Source: Dichetophora obliterata
Taxonomy: Eukaryota; Arthropoda; Insecta; Diptera; Sciomyzidae
Assembly: GCA_963920525.1 (NCBI GenBank)
Contig: OY986439.1
Location: 33,363,819-33,427,818, forward strand
Direction of reading: 5' to 3'
Length of the DNA stretch: 64,000 nt
Every line of letters starts with the position of its first letter. The stretch's first letter is position 1. Shown one piece after another: positions 1-12,300 of the stretch. A program made the translations under genes and the position numbers. Below the pieces are notes generated by a model, which saw nothing but the letters and a program-made list of their open reading frames with translations, ran no database searches and was not told the origin of the DNA.

Positions 1-767
1 CAGACTTTTTATTTGTAGAGCTTTCATGTAAAACAACATAAGTATACAAAAACAGCTTGGTAAAGTGTGGTATTAATACTACGGGGTTTTTTTAGCCACA
101 CTGAAAACCACGCAACTGTGAATACCCTTAATGATTTCATCATGGATTTTTCTTTGAAGATACGGCAGCACTGTATTCTGTGATTTTGACATGATTTTGA
201 CATTAGCTGTCGGTGTGGTGAATCTCTTTACCCTACCTGGTTATTCTGCCATGGGAAAGTGAATGTACCGTGAAGCCAGAGTTTCAAAAACTTTAAAAGT
301 TTTGCGACTCACTTTGATTTGAAATTTGTCATTTTGAGTGTTTTTATTTCATTTATGCGCTAATTTGCAGCTACAAAGCATACACTCAAGCTAACACACA
401 TTTTTTAATGCTTTAAAATGTTTTATTATAAAAACAGCACAAAAGCAAATGCAGACTCAAAGTGAGGCAAGTCATGTGTGTGAACATTTAACAACTTTTT
501 CATGGCAAAGTGAGTCGGTTGAGTGAGGCCAGTGTAGATAGGCTCTATTGACAATTGACAATGACATCTAATTAATTATTTAAAAAATAAACAATAACAA
601 TAAAAATTAAAAATGCCTTTGTTTTGACAAAGGAAATATGAAAAGAAGTAGGCTAGGAGCTTCAGTGAGGAGCACTTGTAAGTGGCCATTTTGGAGAAAA
701 AATTTAAGAGCTCCGGAAATGGCAAAAGAAATGCAACAACGCAAATGCTCCTTCACGATTTGCTCAT
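1..767. other. AT-rich non-coding DNA, no gene seen
   Basis: I see no coding exon, RNA gene or clear element here. Short open frames near 640-980 are low in complexity and fall in an inverted repeat, so they are not credible genes. This stretch lies beyond the 3' end of the minus-strand UNC93-like gene. Confidence 0.5.
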
Positions 768-987
768 TCTTATGGCGTTTTCTTTACTCGAAAAAATGTT
801 GCATTTTTTCTGCCCTCTTTCTGCCATCTTGGAGAAATCTGAATTTTTTCTTCTTTTGAGGTCAACATTTTCGCGAAAAGAACACGATTCAATTGTAGTG
901 GTCGCTATTTTTATTCTCAAGAGGGCAGAATTTCCAAAAAGGGCAGAAAAAATGTTGCATTTTTTCGAGAAAAGAAAACGCCATTAA
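768..987. repeat. Short inverted repeat (MITE-like hairpin)
   Basis: The left arm (atggcgttttctttactcg and the following poly-A/T and tctgccctc motifs) returns as its reverse complement at the right end (cgagaaaagaaaacgccat). The arms are about 60 bp and imperfect. No transposase is present, so it is probably a non-autonomous foldback element. No target duplication was recognised. Confidence 0.6.
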
Positions 988-1651
988 ACTTATCAAATGA
1001 AGTCTTAGTTGTCAAATGAAATCTAGCTGTCATGATATGCCAGATGGAAACACTTAGAAATCACTATTTCAAAATCTCAATATTTCGAGTAGATGGAAAC
1101 ATAGTATTAAATATCAAAAATCCTAATATCACGAGATTTTGACCTGATTGGCAAAAATCGACTATGGCGCTAAATTTTGCGACCAAAAATTAAGTTAACG
1201 AGTCTTGGCGTTTTTGCGTGTCTTTTCAAAAGTTGAAAATTTATCTACCGTGTTATTATTGCAATAAAATTAATTTTCAAAAATATCTCGTTTTAAAGGA
1301 CCTTCAGCAGCTGGATACATCACACCGATATTTTTCTATTCCATTGATAAGAAATTTTTTAAAAATCGTTTGAAGAAATATCCTGTTTTTGGGGACGGAA
1401 GATCAAGTCCAATCCATTTAAAATTTTGGTGCGTTAGTGTTTGGCATATCTTTTAATCTCACCCCCTGAGCCAATTTGATGCAGGGGTACTTTATATTGA
1501 AATCACTGTAGTTCTTTTTTATTATTTTATTTAAGAGTAGGCTTTGCATTCAAATGAATTAAAATATAAAATTTTTCGCACTAGACTTGAAGTAAAAGAA
1601 AATGATAAAAGCTTGTAAATTATCCAATAAATATTTTACTTAAATCATTAT
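988..1651. other. Non-coding DNA, nothing recognised
   Basis: AT-rich sequence without a convincing open frame. There is a short internal duplication of a gatggaaaca motif near 1045 and 1090. Confidence 0.4.
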
Positions 1652-1874
1652 TCAGCCCTATCATGAAAAATTTTTCATGCGGAATCGAAAAAGGGAGTTT
1701 TAATTTTTAAGATAAAGCTCAAGAATATTTTGGAAATTTTTAATGCAAATTTGTTCATCAACGGCTTATCAACAAATTTGCATCAAAAATTTCCAAAATG
1801 TTCTTGAGCTTTATCGTAAAAGTGAAAACTCCCTTTGTCGATTCCGCGTGAAAAATTATTCATGATAGAACTGA
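1652..1874. repeat. Near-perfect 223-bp hairpin element
   Basis: The two arms of about 100 bp are close reverse complements. The outer end reads tcagccctatcatgaa on the left and ttcatgatagaactga on the right. The centre is near 1763, with a loop of only about 10-15 bases (around caacggctta). It has no coding capacity. The form is that of a foldback MITE, and a transcript through it would fold into a long double-stranded hairpin. Confidence 0.8.
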
Positions 1875-3181
1875 TTGCCTAAATTCCACAACTCACAATA
1901 CTTTATTCACATAAAATCGCTCCAGCCTACTGTATATACTTGATTTGCTTGATTTATGCAATTTTTAATGGAATCCTTGTTACAGACTTATATTTTTTCG
2001 TTCAGTTGATTATTATTTTAATGTTCAAAAAGAAAGATTAAAGAGAAAAATTAGGGAGGGGGAATATCTCTCTTTTCATCCCCGTGGATCCGCGCCCGCT
2101 AAAAGAAAAGGTTAACAGTTTTCTAACAATCATTGAATTGCTGCCTTCAAAATAACTTTTTCCCAAATACTTTTTGATGATATACGCTACTTTGTTTAAA
2201 ATAAGAGTTTTGTTTTTTTTTCTAACTACTATAAACAATTTTATTTATTTATTTTATTATTTATACAATTAATATAATTATAAAATTAAATGTGTTTTAT
2301 CAATAATTTCGATCACAAAGAACGCATTACAATAAAGAATACAAGCTACTTACAATTATGAAATATTTATGAATCAAATCAAATTTGAGAATTATGGAAA
2401 AATATAACGGAAGACATAAAGAAAAATATAATATGTCTGAAAATGGAAGAAAAAAAAATCTGAGCTAAAAGGGTGTAAAACTTGTTTAAAAAACAAGTAA
2501 AACAGTAGAGTGTAAACAGACATAGAAATAAAAACAAAATAAATAAAAATAATTGTATCTAAATAAAGAAAAAAAAAATGTTTGTGTGTAAGCACTTTAT
2601 GTGTTAATAAAATAATTAGTTAAAAATTTAACATAATACTGAGCAGATTTATACATAAAATCTTTTAAAATTAGTTAATAACTTGCTTAGATTTCAATAG
2701 CTTATTGTCTATTTTCTTCTTGTTATTGTGTCTAGTATTTTAACTATTTTGCATTTTAAATATAAATATATTTTCACTTTAATATAACACAAATTTTAGA
2801 TTTTATGCTATTGCTAAAGTTTGATGCCTACATTTTTATAGGAATTTTCGATAATTTTATAGCTAACTTTTTCGCTATGTACAATATTTTTAGTATAGTA
2901 ATATGTATATATTTTACAAAATAAACGGCAGAAAATAAAGACTAATTAATGGTTTAAATACATTTTATTTTTTTATTTTTAGTTTTAGTTTTTAAAATTC
3001 AAGCATTATTTAAAGCCCTCTCCACCCAGTGAGGTACAGAATACGCTAAAAAAGATAGCTGTGCGTCTTTTTCAATGCTTTAGCTAGTATAACGAAATAC
3101 TTTATAAATACTTCTAAGTAGCTATTATTCAGTTGTTCTCGGCTTGAAAAGGCATTTTAGCAAAATTTAAACCAATAACTG
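1875..3181. other. AT-rich 3' flank of the UNC93-like gene
   Basis: Very AT-rich, with poly-A/T runs and short spurious frames only. It may include the distal 3' UTR of the minus-strand gene, but I cannot set its end. Confidence 0.4.
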
Positions 3182-3187
3182 TTTATT
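3182..3187 (-). terminator. Candidate polyadenylation signal AATAAA
   Basis: The plus strand reads tttatt, which is AATAAA on the minus strand. It lies about 60 bases past the stop codon of the UNC93-like gene. Such hexamers are common in AT-rich DNA, so it is only a candidate. Confidence 0.4.
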
Positions 3188-3245
3188 TAAATTATTTGGA
3201 AAGTGTAGAAGCTTTCTTCGTTTTTCTTCGTCGAATTTTGAAGGC

Positions 3246-3395
3246 TCAGAAATGTGTAACAACAATATCTTCTTCGAGATCATCGCGTTCATCATCGGTC
3301 TCATCCACATCGGCAGTTGGAGAATTAGCAACAGCAGCAGCCTCTCTTTCCTTATCAGCAGCTTCCTTGGCAGCGACCTTCTTTAGCTTACGTTG
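3246..3395 (-). CDS. UNC93-like, coding exon 6 (C-terminus)
   Basis: This exon encodes the last 49 residues, starting QRKLKK, through a Lys/Ala-rich stretch and an acidic Asp/Glu segment, and ending VTHF before TGA at 3246-3248. The acceptor reads ccttttag just before CAACGTAAG on the minus strand. The phase is 0. The tail is hydrophilic and probably cytosolic. Confidence 0.9.
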   Translation of the reverse strand, partial: QRKLKKVAAKEAADKEREAAAVANSPTADVDETDDERDDLEEDIVVTHF

Positions 3396-6300
3396 CTAAA
3401 AGGGAAGAGATGATCAGTATTAAAATAAGTATACAATTGAAATTTTAAGCAAATTAAGTTGAAATGCTTTGGTTTTTAATTTTGCACTTACCTTTCTTCT
3501 GTACAGGATCTCGACGACCACGTAGCCAATGCATCCCAAAGTCAATACAGCCAACAGGATATATAATTTCATACGAGCGCACAGTGTTGTGGCATAGGCA
3601 TATGCAATAACAAATCCCGCCGATTCCCAGAGACGATAGTTCGAGAAAGCCGCCTCCTTGTTACGTCTGAAGAGAAGACCATACAGACCGTTGATCTGAG
3701 TTTGCCATACAGCATCGCCGACTCCCCATAGTCCAGACATGGCATAGAATATCAGTGGATTGTGTGGATTTGGACTCCAGAAAAGCATAACAGTGACAAG
3801 AGTAAAATGCACAATAGCACCTAGTACAATGATGGGCATACGACCGATATACTTCATGGCTGAACCGAACAGAATTGAGCATACGGCATTCACCACACCA
3901 AAGCATATCATAACGAAGCCAATCTGATGAATACCGAGCGCACACGAGACGTAGGCTTGTGTAAAATCAGCGCCTATGAAAGCCTGCTCCATGCCAATGA
4001 AGACGGTGATGGGTATCAAGAGTTGCTGATTGGGTTTCTTCATTTGTCGGAAGGTGGCTGAGAGCAGAGCCAAGCCGGAAAGTTCTAGAGCCGATTGTGA
4101 ACCTCTACGTTTTTCACCATAACGCTTGAGTGGATCCAAAAAGATGGCAATAATGGCAACTGCAGCAATGATACAAGACAAGTAAATCATGGAGATTTCG
4201 AAGATTTCATGATCTGGGGGACGTTCCAAGTTGGTGTGCCCATTGGTACTGTGCACACAGAAATTGGCACCGCAATATTGTAGATCCTCTTCTGAGATGG
4301 TGGAGTTGACATCTCCACCGCCACCGCCATGAGCACCACTGGAGAGCACTGAAGTAGAAAAAAAAACCCGCGCCATTGTTAGTTATGACTTTGAAATCTT
4401 TAGAGAGCACACACAACAAGAACAAGAAAACTTACCCAAGCTGGAGATAAGATTTCCCCATAGTTCAGCGGTTTGCCAGGCCAAAAAGAAGAAGCCGAAG
4501 AAACGTACAATTATGGCATCTACGGCTTGTTCTGTTATCTTGGCATACACTTGACCGACTTGGGTCAGATATGTGGCCTTAGATGCCCACATAGGAGCAG
4601 CACCCAAACCGACTAGTATACCAGCAGGCACCAATGTATAAAATCTATGATGGTAAACACGAGATATAGATAGTTAATTAAAAAAACTCTACACGACATG
4701 AAAGCAATGTTGAGTAGCTTACCTTGGAAAGAGCTGAAAGGCAATATAGGGCGCGTAACACATCATGCTGAAGACCAAAGTCCATTTAACGGTAAGTTTG
4801 CGTATAATCAAGGTAGGTAAGAAAACGCAGGAGACGACGAGAGCCGCATAGATGGCACTAAGTGAAACCGTACCCAGGCCATCTGTGGCATTTATAGAGG
4901 ATTGAAGATTGGCCGTGCCCTAAAGAAGAACATACAAAAAGATTCAGATAGAGAGGGATATATTGAGTATATTATGTTGTTACTTTACCTGAAAAGCTGT
5001 AAATTGCACCATAAAAGCAAACGATATGATGCCAATATTTTTCAATATCCGCCATTTTTCAGCTTTATTAAGTATGACCTTCTCTCTGATCGAGGCGGTA
5101 TCTGGTTCGAATCCCGACTTTGTCTGTTATAAACGAAAAAAGATAAAGTGAATTAGTAAATTCGTAAAAAATCTACAAAATACTAGTAGTGAAAAAAAAC
5201 AACAATTGATTAACCTTAATCGGTTCTTTGTGTAAATTTTACACACTTTTAAACTTCAAGCAGATATTTCTTTAATACAACTTCATTAAATCGAGTTAGA
5301 ATTTTGGCTCAATGCAAAAGTCGTATGCAAAATTTATGTTAACGACATTTTTTCACGCTAGGTGGCGCTGCTACCCTACAGAAAAAATTTTCCTAATGGG
5401 TTCTTGTGAGTAAAATTTACACACCATAATCTTGGTTTTCTTGTTTTTTTTTGTTTCTATATTTTCGAAATTTTCTTTTTTTTAACTAGCTGAAACTCGG
5501 TGCGTTACTACCACGACCCCTTGTTCGACGGCACGTGTAAATTGTGGTCGAACACCGAATTCTGAGGTTTTGCGCTCTTTACCTGCAAAGTTATTCGCTG
5601 TAGCAAATGTAGGTTGTTTAGGGGTGCCATGCCCCCTTTTACAATTCAAAAACCATCTTTGGTAGGCGTTTTATAACTTGCTAAAGTTTCACGAAATCGA
5701 ATTCCGATGCTGTATGGCTTATGCTTTCGAAAGCTATTCGATATAAAAAATTTGGGAGTATATTTGAGGTGCCACGCCCCTTTTTGCAATCAGAACTAGA
5801 CTTCACAAGAACATTCTCAAGACTTTGCTACCGTTTCACCGAAAATTTCATAAAAATTGGTTAAGGGGTTTTGGAGTCTTTACGTGACATTCACACACCA
5901 GAAAACTGCACAAGCCTACTTGAAGTCTATTTCAAGTACTTGCTTAAAATACAAGTTCAAGCTAGCTTGAACTTGATAATTTTGAATCAAGTAGAGCTTG
6001 TAATTGAATAAAAATAAGCCCACTACAGCATGCGACTTGCAAGTATGCTAGTATTACAAGCGAACGGCACGAAGTTTCAAGTAAAGGAAAGCTTGATGCA
6101 TTTGGCAAAAAGCTTGAAAATCTTGAAAAGCTTGGAATTGAAGGCAAGTATCCAATTAAAGCAAGTATCCAAAAAATTTAATGAGCTTGTGTAGGAAAAG
6201 CTTAAGCGTATTATGACTTTTAAGGGTTCTGTGGACTCCGTGGTTGTCAGTTGTAGGGGGTAGATGATTTCGGATCTGATGTCAGAATTTAAAATTCAAG

Positions 6301-9300
6301 ATGGCGGATAGAGTAGCCACCTAGATTTTTGGGTATTTTTTTCGAATTCTTTTAATTTTGAAATTCTGACAATGGATTTTATTTCGAATATAATGTCACA
6401 GTTTTAAAAGTTAAGATGGAGGTTAGGGTTACCACCTCAATTTTTACCACGGTATTGCCATCTTATAATATGCATTTTTAAGAGTTTTAAACATCATTTA
6501 ACAGTGTTAGGGAGTCACTGATTTCGAATCTAAAGTCAGAATTTTAAAATTCAAGATGGTGGATAGGGTTGCCACCTTAATTTTTTGTATTTTTATGAAT
6601 TCGGGTCTGGTTACTGAATCCGAATCCGTGGTCAGAATTTCAAAACTATAAAATTTTGAAATAATAGGGTTGCTTTTACTTTTAAAATACATATTATTAG
6701 GCGGCAATCTATTATTATAAAATTTTATAATTTTGAAATTCTGACAACGGATTCGGACTCAGCGACCCATTTTTACTCTTTAGTTCGCGCCAGCCCCGAA
6801 TTCGTAAAGATAAAAAAATTAAGGTGGCAACCCTATCCACCTTCTTGAATTTTGAAATTTTGACTTCAGGTTCGAAATCAGTGACTCCCTAACACTATTA
6901 AATGATGTTTAAAATTCTTAATAATACATATTATTAGGTGGCAGCCCTATTATTTCAAAATTTTATAATTTTTAAATTCTGACCACGGAGACGGATTCAG
7001 CGACCCATTTTTATTCTTTAGTTCGTTCCAGCCCCGAATTCGTAAAAATAAAAAAATTAAGGTGGTAACCCTATCCACCATCTTGATTTTTAAACTTATG
7101 ACTTCAGATTCGAAATCAGTGACTCCCTAGTACTGTTCAATGATGTTTAAAATTCTTAAAAATACATATTATTAGGTGGCAACCCTATTAATTCAAAATT
7201 TTGTAATTTTTAAATTCTGACCACGGAAACGGATTCAGCGACCCATTTTTGGTGTATAATTCTTTTCGTTGCCAGCCCCGAATTCGTAAAAATAAAAAAA
7301 ATTAAGGTGGCAACCCTATCCACCATCTTGAATTTTAAAATTCTGTCTTCAGATTTGAAATCAGTGACTCCCTAGCACTGTTTAATGATGTTTAAAATTC
7401 TTAAAACTACATATTATTAGGTGGCAACCCTATTATTTCGAAATTTTATAATTTTGAAATTCTGACAACGGATTCGGATTCAGCGACCCACTTTTACTCT
7501 CTAGTTCGCGGCACCCCAGAATTCGTAAAAATAAAAAAATTAAGGTGGCAACCCTAACCTCCATCTTAAATTTTAAAACTGTGACACTATATTCGACTAT
7601 AATTCCAAAAAATACAAAAAAAATCTAGGTTGCTGTATCCGCCATCAATTTTAAAGTTTGACATCATTTTCGAAATTATTTACCTCTAAAACTTCCAACC
7701 ACGAAGTCCACAGAATCCTTTAAAGTCTTATTACGCTTAAGCTCTCTCTACACAAGCTCATTGAATTTTTTGGATACTTGCTTTATTCATTTAATTGGAT
7801 ACTTGCGAGCTTACAAGCTTTTGCCTCGTTTCAAGCTTTTCAAGTTTCTGCCCTACGAAGTAAGTCTAAACAAGTCAAGCCAACGAGCAAGCATGAATAT
7901 GACTTGCATCTGTTTGGTATTTTTGCAAGCTGGCAAAAGCTTTGGATACATAATAGAATTCAAGTACTTGAAAAGGCTTGAACTTCAAATAGGCTTGTGC
8001 AGTTTTCTGATACACACATACATGTATTAATTTTTTTTATAAAGATAAATGGGCGGAAAAAGTTGGCATGTCAAAATTTATATATATAGTGACCGCCACT
8101 TGGTCTCATTGCACCTATATATCAATTTTCACTATCAAAACGTGAACATCTCATGAATTAACATACATAGTTTCGATGAAGTGGGCGTAGATATATTGCG
8201 ACTAAAGTAAACATATGAACCTACCAAATACTAGTTTAATTCGATCAAAACCACCTTATATAGAGTAGTTTCATTGATTTGTGGGCGGTAAAATGGGCAT
8301 GGCAGCATTTATATACAGTTCACTATCAGAACTTGTACAACTCAGAAATTGGCATGATTTCGAAAATGTAGTCGTAGATAACGTGCGACCACGCCCATTT
8401 TTAGTATGTACAGTTGCCGATAGTAACCATCTAAACAAAATTTTAGTTTTTTACGATCAAAACCGTCTAAAATATCTGTGGTCACAAGGAATAATGACTG
8501 AACTCAAAATATCGTAAAAAAGCGATATGGAATTTACTTTATTGCCAATTTTTGGATGTATGCAGATATCCATTTTTTGCCCAGAATTGATCATCACTTA
8601 TGTCTGCACATATTTTATTTGTAACGGTTCACATATTTCAAAAAATTGAGTCGTAGTTCGTGCAATTAAAATATCGTTTTTTACGATACTTTGAGTTTAG
8701 TCGTTATTCCTTGTGACCACAGATATAGCATTTTTTATGGTTTGTGGACGATAACGTAAATGTGGGTTGTATGGGAGGTAACACACCCCCTTTTCCAATC
8801 GACATCAAACTTCCCAGGAGCACTCTCAAGATGTTGTTTCAATTTCCCTGAAAATTTCATAAATATCGGTTTTTGAGTCTATACTTGATATACATACATA
8901 CATACATACTCACACATATACATACATACATCCACTTTTATATATATATCTATTTTTTACGCGATTAATCGATTTGAAATTTTTTTTTTTAAATTGAATA
9001 ACATAATGAGTAAGTAATTACTTTTAACGAGAAAATTGCATGCATTTCATTCATCAATGAAAAATTGCACCTGAAAAAAGTGTGTAAAATTTACGCACAA
9101 GGAACCTATTCGTTTCTAGAAATATGGGACCGATAAAGGTTAAGTAGTTAAAATAACGTGCATACGGGTCATTTCAGCCCAGTATCTAGGGTAGAGCGGA
9201 AGCATGCTAAGCATGCTAAAATATTCTGTGCGCATGCTCTGATCGATTTGAGAAATTTTCTTATCTAAATCTTTGAATACGTAGGTAAATTAAGGTGCCT

Positions 9301-12300
9301 CACGAAAAGAGTTGTTTGGGTCGGTGCCTCAAAATTGTCCTCGGTATTATGTTAAATAAATAATGGTAGTATACCAAAAGTTTAAAAAATTCTTCAGTAA
9401 TTGTGGCAAAGTGCAACGAAGTACAAGACTATTTAGTCTCATAAAAAACATTATGATTTACTAAAACATCCATATAAATGCAATGAAGTGGAATTGAATA
9501 AGATTTTTTTTTATCACAGTGAAATTTCTTTACCTGAAATGTAGTATTTGTTAAGCCCTTCTTGACGACATACGATTTTTAAGATTGGACATGTTACGTG
9601 TACTAAAGTTACGAAAAAATACCATTTGGGGCTGTTTTTTCGTTGGTCCAAAATTTTTTTGTTTTTGGAACCCTCTCGAGGTCAGCTTTGATATAGGTGG
9701 CATTTTTACAATTTTTTTCGACCCACCCTAATGTACATCGATAACTCCTAAAGCACTTGCCCGATTACCGTAATTTTTTGGCAGCAGATATAGACATAGA
9801 ACATGGAGGTGCCTATCTGAAAAAGGGGCGTGGCAATATTATAAAAACACTATCTCGAATAATATGGATACTATGGTAGGTGTTTTAGCCTAAATTAAGT
9901 AACAGCACAAAAAATTTGAATTCTAGGTCGACTACATCGCCTACCTCCCATACAAACAATGCTTTTTTATAAAAAAAACCCGCATAGAATTGCTTATTTA
10001 TGTTTTTAAAGAGTAAATGTTGTTTATTAAACTTCACTTAAACGTCATGCTAAAAACATTTCAAATCGGATAACTTTTAGATATATCTCCTATAAAGCAA
10101 TATTACCAAATTGACAAAATTAAAAAAATATTTTTAAAAAATGGTTGCTAACACAAAATAACGTCACAACTTGTTTTAAATTATGAATTCTATTTTATTT
10201 TTCTTAAGAGTACAGAGTACATAGTAAAGATTGTCTTGGAAATCAGTGCATTTTAGGGCAAAATTTTATTTTTAAGGCTTTTTTCAAATTAAGTGGTTTT
10301 TCTTAATAGCAGCTAGCTGCAGCAGGATTTTACAGAAACAGAAGGTAGAAGTATGATATTTAATGATAGTTATAGCCTTCGACTTTAATAATGCTTAATT
10401 AGCTAGATATTTTCTACTAAATTTTACTTAAATTTTCATTCCTTGAAAAATTTACAGTCATATATAAAGATTTTTCTATTTTTATTTATTCACATTTTTT
10501 ATTGTATTTTATTTTAAATTCCATGGCAATTAAGACACAAAAAAGTTAAAAAAAAACATAACCTTGAAATATACTTTGTGCTCGACAATAATAACGTTTA
10601 AACATGACTTTATTTTTTGGGTTTTATTGAGCTTATTTTTGTTAAAAAAGTTTTAAATTTGTTGAATTTTATAAAAAACCATACCATATAAGTTTTTATT
10701 ACCACATTCATAATACATGTTTTATAATTTGACGAATAAAAATATTTTTTTTATAAAATTTAACAAAAAAAAAAAAAAAAATGTCATCCTAAAATTAAAA
10801 AAAGCGCTCTGTGAGCCGTTTGCTTAATAGAATAAGATATAAATAAATTATCCAATTTGACCAAATGGCAAAAGTAATTTAAAATTTTTTTTTACTTTGT
10901 ATTGATTTTGAATTCGGTTTTTTTTTTGTTAAAAAGTTTAAATGCATAAATAGGTAGGTCTGTATAAATGAGCAACAAAATAAAAAATGTCAACTTTTTT
11001 ATATTGATAATGGCTGTGTTTACAGAATTAAATTTTTTGCAACTGTTGGATAAAAGTTTTGTGAACGGCAAGTATTATTTCCGCTATTTTACATTGACTC
11101 AACAATATGTTGTATTTTTCAATTGTAAAGTTTAACATTTGGAAGTGAAAGTATTAAACTTAAAATAACACAAAATTAGGTGAAAAGTACAAATTATCAA
11201 CATTAATTAATTACTACTTTTAATTAAAGAAATGAGTAGAATTTTTGTCAATTTATGTAACTGTGTTGACAGAAAATGCAAATAATCGTTCACAAGACAC
11301 ACCAAGTTGCGAAAAGTGATACATACAACATGTTGATTTCTGTAAATGCAGCCAATATCGCCTAAAAATTAAAATGAAAAAACTCAAATGATAAAGGTGT
11401 ACAAAAAATCTAAACTTGGTAAAAAAAAATACGAAAAATTAAATTTCATCCAAAAATAGTAAAAAAATCACTAAAAAAAATAAAAAATTTACCAAAAAAA
11501 AAAAATTACAAATCAAAATTATAAATTAAAAATTGCCCAATTTTTTTATCCAAAAAAAGATTTTTTAGTTTGTCCCTTGATTTATTTTGTTACTTTTGAA
11601 TATATTTTCTGTTTACGAATTTTGTAAAAATTGGAGTAGTTTCTTATACCAATGCGTGGGAAAGTAAAAATTACTTGGTAACCCTGATTATGAGAGAAGT
11701 TCTATAAGAGTTTTTAATAGTTCATAGTTTTCAAAAAATTTAGCAAAATTATTATTTAAAATATCGTTCATACAACGATTTGTATAATTGCACTTTATAA
11801 TACATTATTGTTCTCGTTCTTGCTTTTTGTCAATCTTTGTTTTAATAATGAAATACATAACTTTGTTTTTTTTAATAAAATTTAACAAAATTTTTTGTAC
11901 TTAACCCTTTCAGTTGGCGCGTACACAATTGCGTACATCACATAGTATGACGTTTGTATCGAAATGTGTTTCATGTTGGACTCGTTTCAATTGGAAACTT
12001 TGTTCTTTAGGATGTTCTCTATGAGTTTTTATATACACGTACAATGAAAATACATCAAGATTCAGGTTTTTTCATAATTTTCTGACATAGCTTAGATCAA
12101 GTAGAAATTCAGTTCCGAGAACGTACTTAGAAAGACATTTTTGTAGGGGTAGAGAAATCCGTATAACATTGCAAATGTGATTTTATGAAATAGAATTCTT
12201 TCAGAAATAATAAAATATATCCTTTAAGTCTCAAAACATTTATATTTATTAAAAACAAATCAGCTTAAAAATCATGTACGCAATTGTGTACATACGTAGT

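Larger units (their letters stand above)
5214..9139. mobile_element. TTAA-flanked non-autonomous element (piggyBac-like), host to other insertions
   Basis: The left end reads TTAA then CCTTAATCGGTTC. The right end, read in reverse, is TTAA then CCTTTATCGGTCC. Just inside both ends is a second inverted motif (tgtgtaaattttacacact on the left, agtgtgtaaaatttacgcaca on the right). TTAA duplications at 5210-5213 and 9140-9143 are the hallmark of piggyBac-type transposition. No transposase is seen. Removing the foldback (5899-8009) and MITE (8476-8722) leaves about 1.57 kb, so the element is older than both. It sits in intron 1 of the UNC93-like gene, about 90 bp from exon 2. Confidence 0.75.

Noticed and set aside
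5095..5120. tRNA-like B box ggttcgaatccc
   Set aside because: It lies within conserved coding exon 2 of the UNC93-like gene (SGFEPD). No cloverleaf or A box surrounds it.
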